Assembly (NCBI RefSeq): GCF_002258315.1
Contig: NZ_NOYD01000029.1
Span: 51,844-115,843, forward strand
DNA from: Rhodococcus sp. 06-462-5
Lineage (GTDB): Bacteria > Actinomycetota > Actinomycetes > Mycobacteriales > Mycobacteriaceae
Direction: 5' to 3'
Length of the DNA: 64,000 nt
Of the stretch, positions 37,260 to 43,468 are shown in pieces (the stretch's first letter is position 1; each line of letters starts with the position of its first letter). A model generated the notes under the pieces. The model had not been told where the DNA came from, made no database searches, and worked only from the letters and a program-made list of their open reading frames with translations. The translations under genes were made by a program, and so were the position numbers.

Positions 37260-38666
37260 ATGGCGTCCTCGCAACCCACTGTATTCGTCCTGTTCGGCGC
37301 AACCGGAGACCTCGCGAAGCGAATGGTCCTGCCGTCGTTCTACCAACTCCACCTCGAAGGTCTGCTCCCGGAGAAATGGGTCCTGATCGGCAACGGCCGC
37401 AAGGACTCCTCCGACGACGAGTTCCGCGATCACGTCCGCAGCGTTCTCGACGAGTTCGCCGAGAACGTGGCAGAGGACGATTGGTCGGCATTTTCCGAGC
37501 GAATCCGCTTCGCGGGCAACGGCTTCACCGTCGACGATCCCGGCAAGTTGCCCGAGGTCGTCGCCGACGCCAAGAAGGACATCGGTGACGACGCCCAGCT
37601 GGTGCACTACATCGCTCTGCCGCCGAGCACTTTCGTCGACTACACGAAGGCCCTGGGTGCACACGATCTCGCCGACGGCTCCCGCGTGGTCTACGAGAAG
37701 CCCTTCGGCACCTCGCAGAGCAACTTCGAGGAGCTCGACAAAGCCGTGCACGAGGTTGTCGAGGAAAACCAGGTCTATCGCATCGATCACTTCCTCGGCA
37801 AGGAGGCGACGCAGAACCTCCATGTGCTGCGGTTCGCCAACGGCATGATCAGCGGCATCTGGAACTCCGAGCACGTCGCGCAGGTACAGATCGACGTCCC
37901 CGAGACGCTCGACATCGACGACCGCGCCGAGTTCTACGACGCCACCGGTGCCGTGCTGGACATGCTCGTCACCCACCTGTTCCAGGTTGCCGCGGAGGTC
38001 GCGATGGAGCCGCCCGCATCGCTGAAGGCAGAGGATCTGCAATCGGCGCGCGAGACGGTGATCGGACAGTTCCGCCTGCTGGACACCGACGAGGTGGTAC
38101 TCGGTCAGTACGACGGTTACCGCGACGTCGAGGGCGTCGCCGATGATTCGAAGGTCGACACGTTCGTCGCGGCGAAGCTGTGGGTCGACACCGACCGGTG
38201 GCGCGGAGTCCCGTTTCTGCTCCGGACCGGAAAGATGTTGGGGGTGAGCCAGCAGCGCGTGTCGTTGGTGTTCGGTAAACCGGCCGACAGTCCGCTGACC
38301 GAACTGCCCGAGGACGGCACTGTGCTCTCGTTCGACCTTTCGGGTGACGGCAGCATCGACATCGCCATGACGGTCAAGGAGCCGGGCCCGGATTTCGATC
38401 TGTCGGTCGGGCATCTGGCGCTGCCGTTGAAGTCGGTGCCCGACGCCGAGCCGCTGAGTCCGTACGCGCGCTTGATCCTCGATGTGCTCAGCGGAGACCG
38501 CTCGTTGTTCACCAGGCCGGACGGCCTGGCGCACGTCTGGGATGTCGCCGCTCCGTTGCTGAGCAACCCGCCCGAGGTGAAGAGCTACGCGCCCGGTTCG
38601 ATGGGACCCGCCGAGGCCGACGAGCTCGCCGGACCGTGCGGATGGTTGATCACCGGGCAGGAGTAG
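37260..38666 (+). CDS. zwf: Glucose-6-phosphate 1-dehydrogenase
   Basis: The protein has 468 residues from ATG 37260; the in-frame ATG 37224 lies further upstream and the ribosome site GGAGG is close to the chosen start. It catalyses the first step of the oxidative pentose-phosphate pathway. The NADP fold begins with LFGATGDLAKRMVLPS, the substrate motif is YRIDHFLGKEATQN with the catalytic His, and EKPFGTS is present. It is shorter than the ~510-residue enzyme clustered with tal/opcA; none of those genes is near, so this may be a second isozyme. Confidence 0.9.
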   Translation: MASSQPTVFVLFGATGDLAKRMVLPSFYQLHLEGLLPEKWVLIGNGRKDSSDDEFRDHVRSVLDEFAENVAEDDWSAFSERIRFAGNGFTVDDPGKLPEVVADAKKDIGDDAQLVHYIALPPSTFVDYTKALGAHDLADGSRVVYEKPFGTSQSNFEELDKAVHEVVEENQVYRIDHFLGKEATQNLHVLRFANGMISGIWNSEHVAQVQIDVPETLDIDDRAEFYDATGAVLDMLVTHLFQVAAEVAMEPPASLKAEDLQSARETVIGQFRLLDTDEVVLGQYDGYRDVEGVADDSKVDTFVAAKLWVDTDRWRGVPFLLRTGKMLGVSQQRVSLVFGKPADSPLTELPEDGTVLSFDLSGDGSIDIAMTVKEPGPDFDLSVGHLALPLKSVPDAEPLSPYARLILDVLSGDRSLFTRPDGLAHVWDVAAPLLSNPPEVKSYAPGSMGPAEADELAGPCGWLITGQE

Positions 38667-38824
38667 TTCGGGCGCAACCGCGCGGAAGGTTTTTTCGAGC
38701 AACAAACGGGGAGCAGGACTTTTTCGGTCAAACGGCGGATCGGACAGAACGGGCGCGTTATATTTCTGCCGCCTGGTCAAACATTCAACCCCGGGCCTCG
38801 ACGTTCTCCGAAAGGTAACCCCTC

Positions 38825-38977
38825 ATGTTCCTCGAACTTCTCGGCACTCTCCTCGGCGGCGGCGCTGAAGGCGGCATCGGCGGAATCATCGCCGACGGCA
38901 TCTCCGCAGGCATCGCCGACGCGATCTCCGAACTCTTCACCGGAAGCGCCGAGGGACTCTCCAGCGTCGCCGAGTAG
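38825..38977 (+). CDS. Acidic Gly-rich micropeptide, candidate PorA/PorH-like mycomembrane protein (P1)
   Basis: This 50-residue peptide from ATG 38825 is preceded by AAAGG nine bases upstream and followed by a strong terminator. It starts MFLELLGTLLGGGAEGG and continues through a helix-forming AGIADAISELFTGSAEG. It has seven acidic and no basic or His residues. D24, D32, E36 and E43 fall on one face of a helix. There is no signal peptide. Size, charge and location beside ppk2 recall corynebacterial PorA (45 aa) and PorH (57 aa), which form cell-wall channels and also lack signal peptides. The C-terminal half is similar to P2. The homology is inferred from context, not shown by alignment. Confidence 0.65.
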   Translation: MFLELLGTLLGGGAEGGIGGIIADGISAGIADAISELFTGSAEGLSSVAE

Positions 38978-38988
38978 TCGGTCGCGGG

Positions 38989-39020
38989 GCCCCGGACCTG
39001 TTGTCGAGGTCCGGGGCTTC
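38989..39020 (+). terminator. Terminator after P1
   Basis: GCCCCGGACCT (38989-38999) pairs perfectly with AGGTCCGGGGC (39007-39017) around a 7-base loop, 11 bp after the P1 stop. It also faces the convergent PspC gene. A terminator directly after a 50-codon frame supports P1 being a real unit. Confidence 0.8.
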
Positions 39021-39034
39021 GTCGCGTTCGGGCT

Positions 39035-39238
39035 TCACCGGAGCGGCATCAACATCAACGCCGCGAGGTAGATCAGCACGACGGTGCCGCCGGTCAGGAC
39101 TGTGCCGGCAACGGTCGCGAGTCGGACGATGTTGACGTCCCAGCCGAAATATTCGGCAACTCCGCCGCATACACCTCCCATCATCTTCTGCGAACTCGAC
39201 CGGGTGAACTCTCTGGGGGAACCGCTCTCGAATGTCAT
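39035..39238 (-). CDS. PspC domain-containing membrane protein
   Basis: The protein has 67 residues. After a short polar N-terminus the PspC domain is complete: SSSQKMMGGVCGGVAEYFGWDVN followed by two hydrophobic stretches (LATVAGTVLTGGTVVLIYLAALMLMPL) forming a membrane helix or helical pair. PspC proteins occur in envelope-stress responses. There is no pspA or other stress gene adjacent, so the partner is unknown. It lies convergent to P1 and divergent from ppk2. Confidence 0.88.
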   Translation of the reverse strand: MTFESGSPREFTRSSSQKMMGGVCGGVAEYFGWDVNIVRLATVAGTVLTGGTVVLIYLAALMLMPLR

Positions 39239-39423
39239 GGTGAAAAGTCTGCATCAGCAATGCCTTTCGGCGCATCGGGGACTTCACCCATATCGACCCC
39301 GACAAACGAACGGTTCGAAAACCGCGCTCGAACAAGATCGTCGACTTTTCCGGGCCGACCCCTGGACCCAGGGCTGCGATGCCCGCTACGGTCGCACGTG
39401 ATCGGCGAGTGCACGACCGGCGC

Positions 39424-39454
39424 TACCCGGTCCGTCCCCCTTGCGGACCGGGTA
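39424..39454. repeat. Perfect hairpin upstream of ppk2
   Basis: TACCCGGTCCG (39424-39434) pairs with CGGACCGGGTA (39444-39454) around a 9-base loop, 80-110 bp upstream of ppk2. The rest of the gap (39239-39535) shows nothing else. The hairpin could be a leader attenuator, an operator or the end of an unseen small transcript. Confidence 0.55.
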
Positions 39455-39535
39455 ACGCCCGCTGTGAAACCGGATGCATCGGGTGTTCACCGAATCGCCA
39501 TGGATTGGTCACCGATGAGCACTAACTTTCGGCCC

Positions 39536-40480
39536 ATGACCGACAACGATCTCCGCAACGGCACGGCTGCGCGTACCAACCTGAGCGACTTGCTCGACAT
39601 CACGACAGCCGTGAATCTTGCCGACACGTCGGGCTTCGCCGTCGACGACTCCGATGACGACGATCCGGTACTGCTGACCGTCCCCGACGGCCACATCGTC
39701 GACACCTGGCGCGAGAACTACCCGTACGACGAGCGCATGACGCGTGCCGAGTACGAGCTCGAGAAGCGTCTGCTGCAGATCGAACTCCTCAAGTTGCAGA
39801 TGTGGACCAAGGAGACCGGGCGACGGCACGTCATCATCTTCGAGGGCCGAGATGCCGCCGGTAAGGGCGGCACGATCAAGCGATTCATGGAACACCTCAA
39901 CCCTCGTGGTGCCAGCGTCGTCGCGCTGGAGAAGCCGTCTGCTCGTGAGTCGACCGAGTGGTACTTCCAGCGCTACATCGCACACCTTCCCGCGGCCGGG
40001 GAGATCGTGATGTTCGACAGGTCCTGGTACAACCGCGCCGGCGTCGAGCGGGTCATGGGCTTCTGCACCGACGAGCAGCACGCCCAGTTCGTCCGGCAGG
40101 CACCACTGTTCGAGCAGATGCTGGTGGACGAGGGCATCAGCTTGACCAAGTTCTGGTTCTCGGTGTCGCAGCACGAGCAGCGCACCCGCTTCGCCATCCG
40201 GCAGGTCGACCCGGTGCGGCAGTGGAAGCTCTCGCCCATGGACCTTGCCTCGCTGGACAAGTGGGATGCCTACACCGCGGCGAAGGAAGAGAATTTCCGC
40301 GCCACCGACACCGATGTCGCGCCGTGGACGATCGTCAAGAGCAACGACAAGAAGCGAGCCCGCATCAACGCGATGCGTTTCGTGCTCAACAAGTTCGACT
40401 ACGCGAACAAGGATCCCGAAATCGTGGGCGAAACCGACCCGCTGCTCGTGGGCCGCGCGAAAGACGTGATCGGCGAATAG
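39536..40480 (+). CDS. ppk2: Polyphosphate kinase 2
   Basis: The protein has 314 residues from ATG 39536; in-frame ATGs at 39515 and 39500 are equally possible because none has a good ribosome site. It transfers phosphate between polyphosphate and nucleoside diphosphates. The P-loop-like EGRDAAGKGGTIKRF is at ~103-117, Walker B is VMFDRSWYNRAGVERVMGF, and the lid has EQRTRFAIRQVDP. The ~45-residue N-terminal part is acidic and low-complexity (DDSDDDDP). In corynebacteria ppk2 borders the porA/porH genes; here it is flanked by tiny genes on both sides. Confidence 0.9.
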   Translation: MTDNDLRNGTAARTNLSDLLDITTAVNLADTSGFAVDDSDDDDPVLLTVPDGHIVDTWRENYPYDERMTRAEYELEKRLLQIELLKLQMWTKETGRRHVIIFEGRDAAGKGGTIKRFMEHLNPRGASVVALEKPSARESTEWYFQRYIAHLPAAGEIVMFDRSWYNRAGVERVMGFCTDEQHAQFVRQAPLFEQMLVDEGISLTKFWFSVSQHEQRTRFAIRQVDPVRQWKLSPMDLASLDKWDAYTAAKEENFRATDTDVAPWTIVKSNDKKRARINAMRFVLNKFDYANKDPEIVGETDPLLVGRAKDVIGE

Positions 40481-40643
40481 TTTTGGCCGGTCAACCGGTG
40501 AAATTTCCGCTGAACCGTTGCGGCACCACCTCTTCGGGATCTCGAGTTGGTACCGGGTGCTGCGCCAAACCTTAGCGTGCGGTAAGAACGAGGGAGGTCG
40601 TATCGCTTACGGCTGTCCTTGCACACGAGCATCAGGAGTTCTC

Positions 40644-40757
40644 ATGGGTTCAGCAGCACAGTTCATCTCCGACATCGCATCGGGCGTCTACGACGGAATC
40701 GTCGACGCGATCGTCGATCAGATCGTCGGCGTGCTGACTTCGGGTAGCGCCGCGTAG
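40644..40757 (+). CDS. Acidic amphipathic micropeptide (P2)
   Basis: This 37-residue peptide from ATG 40644 has CAGGAG six bases upstream. Its core IVDAIVDQIVGVL, preceded by SDIASGVYDG, forms a clear amphipathic helix: D10, D17, D21 and D25 lie within about 80 degrees of arc, opposite Ile/Val. It has no basic or His residues and no signal peptide. The C-terminus is TSGSAA. The sequence I-x-D-x-I then T-(x)-GSA is shared with P1, so the two may be paralogs. It lies 163 bp after ppk2 and is followed by a hairpin. A PorA/PorH-like channel peptide is the preferred reading; a small toxin is the alternative. Confidence 0.65.
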   Translation: MGSAAQFISDIASGVYDGIVDAIVDQIVGVLTSGSAA

Positions 40758-40768
40758 TCGTCCGTCAT

Positions 40769-40801
40769 TGTCGCGGTCGCCGTCGGGGGGCGGCCGCGAC
40801 A
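40769..40801 (+). terminator. Hairpin after P2
   Basis: TGTCGCGG (40769-40776) pairs with CCGCGACA (40794-40801), with further inner pairing CGCC/GGCG, making a stem of about 13 bp. It starts 12 bp after the P2 stop and has no T-run. Confidence 0.6.
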
Positions 40802-40841
40802 TCTCGGCTCCGTGGCCGATTTGTGATGTCACATCAAGATT

Positions 40842-40870
40842 TTCGACTTTTACTGTCTTTTCCGTATACA
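40842..40870 (+). promoter_or_regulatory. Promoter ahead of P3 and P4
   Basis: TTCGAC (40842-40847), exactly 17 bases, TATACA (40865-40870) in a locally A/T-rich stretch. The predicted leader before P3 is about 90 bases and contains TGAC-ATAA-GTCA (40917-40928). No annotated-size gene lies downstream for over 500 bp, so the promoter must serve small genes. Confidence 0.55.
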
Positions 40871-40968
40871 GACCGTGACCTTCTGAGGTAGAAATCTTCT
40901 TGCAGAGATCATCGCGTGACATAAGTCACAGCAGATCTGCACACCCCCTCGATGAAGGAGCAATTTCC

Positions 40969-41043
40969 ATGTCCGCTGAACTCGGTGACATCCTCACGAT
41001 CCTCCTCCAGCTGTTCTCCGGTATCAGTTCCTCCTCGGACTGA
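40969..41043 (+). CDS. Hydrophobic micropeptide (P3)
   Basis: This 24-residue peptide starts at ATG 40969 with a near-perfect GAAGGAG ribosome site seven to eight bases upstream. The body is ELGDILTILLQLFSG and the end is ISSSSD: a short hydrophobic helix with acidic ends and a Ser-rich tail, no basic residue. The core LxILLQL(F/L) is shared with P4. The Ser tail could be acylated, as serines of corynebacterial PorA, PorH, PorB and PorC are by mycolic acid. A leader peptide is unlikely because no regulated gene follows directly. Confidence 0.55.
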   Translation: MSAELGDILTILLQLFSGISSSSD

Positions 41044-41179
41044 CGTACCTCGGTTCCGCGCCTCGGGCCTCGCGTTCGTGAGCATCCGGTCGGAGCCCTT
41101 GCCCGATCCACCCGCGACATCGGCGCGGTATTCGCGATGCTGAGTCGGCATCGAATCCCACTCTCGTCAAGGAGAATTC

Positions 41180-41266
41180 ATGGAATTGCTCGCGATCTTG
41201 CTTCAGCTGCTCGCGCTGGGTAGCTCGGAAGGTAGCGGCTCGGGCACCATCGAGATCCCCAGTTAG
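41180..41266 (+). CDS. Hydrophobic micropeptide (P4)
   Basis: This 28-residue peptide from ATG 41180 has AAGGAG six bases upstream. It reads MELLAILLQLLALG followed by a Ser/Gly tail SSEGSGSG and TIEIPS. It has three acidic and no basic residues. The first half is a Leu-rich helix like that of P3 and the gene order P3-P4 with a 136-bp spacer suggests a duplicated pair. A strong terminator begins 20 bp after the stop, which supports it as the last gene of a transcript. Confidence 0.55.
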   Translation: MELLAILLQLLALGSSEGSGSGTIEIPS

Positions 41267-41286
41267 CCCACCTGACCCACGACCCG

Positions 41287-41320
41287 AGCCGGGCCCGACG
41301 CATCGTCGGGCCCGGCTTTC
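41287..41320 (+). terminator. Strong terminator after P4
   Basis: AGCCGGGCCCGACG (41287-41300) pairs perfectly with CGTCGGGCCCGGCT (41304-41317) around a 3-base loop, then TTTC. This 14-bp GC-rich stem closes the P3-P4 unit. Confidence 0.85.
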
Positions 41321-41437
41321 GTGGTTCGAAATGGCACTGACTGTCGGAAATTCCTGCGAGCCAGAATGATTCGGTAGCAGGTCGGAGCGCCTGGGGCGTC
41401 GGGACGGGCAGGTGAGTGGTCGGCATATGGTTGCCCC

Positions 41438-42271
41438 ATGCAGACGGTTCCGATTCAGATGCCCGACGGTTCGACGGTGCCGGTGTCACTGTTTCCCGGC
41501 GAAGGCCGCGACGATGCACCCGTGATCGTCGTTCTTCCCGGCCTCGGCATTCCCGGTGGCTACTACCGGTTGTTCGCCGAGGCTCTCGTCGCTCGCGGTT
41601 TCCATGCCGCGATCGGCGACCTGCGGGGCCAGGGGGACAGCGTGCCGAAGCCGAGTTCGGCCAGTCGCTACGGCTACCAGGAACTGGTCTCGGTCGACTT
41701 CCCGGCGATATTCGAAGTGGTTCGCGAGCAGTTCCCGGAAGCAACGCCGTATCTGCTCGGCCACAGCATGGGCGGCCAGCTCGGTGCGATGTACGCCGCC
41801 CGCATCAGGGGAAGGCTCGGCGGATTGATCCTGGTGGCGTCGGGGTCGCCCTACCACCGCGGATTCGGCACGACCCGCGGCGTCCCGCTCTACGTGGGTG
41901 CCGCGGCGATGGCGATCACCAGCAGCATCGCCGGGTTCTGGCCGGGAGATCGAATCGGCATCGGCGGCTTCGGCCGGCAGTCGAGGGTTCTGATCGACGA
42001 CTGGTCCCGGTTCGCGCGGACCGGATCGATCGAGCCGGCGGGGGCGGACATGGACTACGAGGAACGGATGGGCCGTCTGACGCTTCCGGTGCTCGCAGTC
42101 ACCATCGAGGGCGACGACCTCGCGCCCCGTGGCTCGATGGACAACCTCGTGCGCAAGCTCGCCCGTGCCGATGTCACCTCGGTGCACGTCGACGAGCCGC
42201 TCGGACACAACGGGTGGATCCGTAACCCCACGGCGGTTGCTGACCTCGTGACGGAGTGGATGCACAAGTAG
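41438..42271 (+). CDS. Alpha/beta hydrolase
   Basis: The protein has 277 residues. The fold markers are VIVVLPGLGIPGGYYR, GDLRGQGDS, the Ser nucleophile elbow LLGHSMGGQLGAMYAA and the catalytic His in EPLGHNGWIRNP near the C-terminus. It has no signal peptide, so it should be a cytoplasmic serine hydrolase (lipase/esterase type). The substrate is unknown. It lies between the micropeptides and the mycolyltransferase on the same strand, but has its own spacer on both sides. Confidence 0.85.
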   Translation: MQTVPIQMPDGSTVPVSLFPGEGRDDAPVIVVLPGLGIPGGYYRLFAEALVARGFHAAIGDLRGQGDSVPKPSSASRYGYQELVSVDFPAIFEVVREQFPEATPYLLGHSMGGQLGAMYAARIRGRLGGLILVASGSPYHRGFGTTRGVPLYVGAAAMAITSSIAGFWPGDRIGIGGFGRQSRVLIDDWSRFARTGSIEPAGADMDYEERMGRLTLPVLAVTIEGDDLAPRGSMDNLVRKLARADVTSVHVDEPLGHNGWIRNPTAVADLVTEWMHK

Positions 42272-42330
42272 TTCACTCGAATTAACTTTCAGTTGTTTCG
42301 CTCGCTATTGGTCATTTCTGCATACTCCTG

Positions 42331-42363
42331 GTTGGTTTTGGTGTAGAAAGCTTTTGAACCAAC
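42331..42363. promoter_or_regulatory. Inverted repeat in the A/T-rich spacer before the mycolyltransferase gene
   Basis: GTTGGTT (42331-42337) and AACCAAC (42357-42363) flank a 19-base interval containing TGTAGAAAG. The whole spacer 42272-42394 is unusually A/T-rich for this window and probably holds the promoter, with the repeat as possible operator. Confidence 0.4.
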
Positions 42364-42394
42364 AATTGTGTGGACGACGTTAGCGAGCACGACT

Positions 42395-43465
42395 ATGAAC
42401 GGCCTGGGGGATTCGGTTCGTCGAATAGGTGTCGGGGAGCAGTTTCTCCGATCGACGGCACTACGCAGGCTGGTCGTCGTGTGCGTCGTGGCATGCATCG
42501 CCACAGCGGCGCACCCGCTCGCCTCGGCGGCCCCGGCCGACCAGGTGTCCGGCCCGACGGAGTCGTACGTGGTGCGCACCGAGGTGGCCGACGACACGGC
42601 CATGACGGCATTCGTTCACTCCGCCGCGATGGACCGGACGATCCCACTGAAGATTCTGCGATCTCCCGATCGGACGGCTCCGAGCCCCACGCTGTACCTG
42701 CTCAACGGTGCGGGCGGCGGACTCGACGGAATGGACTGGTACACCCAGACCGATGTCGTGTCGTTCTTCGCCGACAAGAACGTCAATGTGGTGACCCCCG
42801 TCGGCGGGGCCTACTCCTACTACACCGACTGGCAGCACGACGATCCGAGGCTCGGGCGCAACAAGTGGGAAACCTTCCTGACCGCCGAACTGCCACCGCT
42901 CGTGGACGATCTGCTCGATACCAACGGCCGCAACGCAATTGCCGGAATCTCGATGGCCGCCACCTCGGTCCTGAACCTGGCCGCTCACCATCAGGGGCTC
43001 TACCGTGCCGTCGGTTCCTACAGTGGATGCGCGTCGACCACCGACGCGTTGGGACGGGCATACGTCAAGACGGTCGTGTCCATGGCGCTCGGCGCGAACG
43101 TGACGAACATGTGGGGGCCGGACGACCATCAGGACTGGGTGCGCAACGATGCAGTGGTCAATGCCGAGAAGTTGCGTGGCACAGCGCTGTACATCTCCAA
43201 CGGCAGCGGACTGGCCGGGGCATCGGACACCCTCGACGGCACCAATCCCAACGGACCCGGCTTCGTGTTGCTCAACCAGATGGTCGTGGGCGGTGCCATC
43301 GAGGTGGCGACCGGAGACTGCACCCGCAGGCTGAAGACGGCCCTCGAGCAGCTCGACATCCCGGCCCACTTCGAGATGCGTGAGCGCGGCACCCACTCGT
43401 GGGGCTACTGGCAGGACGACCTGCACGATTCCTGGCCGATGTTCGAGGACGCGCTCGCCGGCTGA
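42395..43465 (+). CDS. Mycolyltransferase (antigen 85/Cmt-type esterase)
   Basis: The protein has 356 residues from ATG 42395. After a basic N-terminus comes a Sec signal (LVVVCVVACIATAAHPLASAA, cleavage near 46). The mature esterase has LYLLNGAGGG, the antigen-85 hallmark KWETFLTAELPPLV (~157-170), the nucleophile in AGISMAATS (S186) and the catalytic His in RGTHSWGYW. Such enzymes move mycolic acid from trehalose monomycolate to arabinogalactan, to another trehalose or, for MytC-like members, to serines of small proteins. Its place just after the micropeptide genes makes the last option worth testing. It converges on a peptidase gene. Confidence 0.9.
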   Translation: MNGLGDSVRRIGVGEQFLRSTALRRLVVVCVVACIATAAHPLASAAPADQVSGPTESYVVRTEVADDTAMTAFVHSAAMDRTIPLKILRSPDRTAPSPTLYLLNGAGGGLDGMDWYTQTDVVSFFADKNVNVVTPVGGAYSYYTDWQHDDPRLGRNKWETFLTAELPPLVDDLLDTNGRNAIAGISMAATSVLNLAAHHQGLYRAVGSYSGCASTTDALGRAYVKTVVSMALGANVTNMWGPDDHQDWVRNDAVVNAEKLRGTALYISNGSGLAGASDTLDGTNPNGPGFVLLNQMVVGGAIEVATGDCTRRLKTALEQLDIPAHFEMRERGTHSWGYWQDDLHDSWPMFEDALAG

Positions 43466-43468
43466 CCG

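Noticed and set aside
40822..40836. TGTGATGTCACATCA as a CRP-type site before the P3 promoter
   Set aside because: The half-sites TGTGA and TCACA are separated by two bases, not six; it remains a possible site for another factor but is not supported as CRP.
40969..41266. P3 and P4 as leader peptides or type I toxins
   Set aside because: No amino-acid biosynthetic gene or attenuator follows, and type I toxins normally carry basic residues and an antisense RNA; neither is seen. It is not fully excluded.
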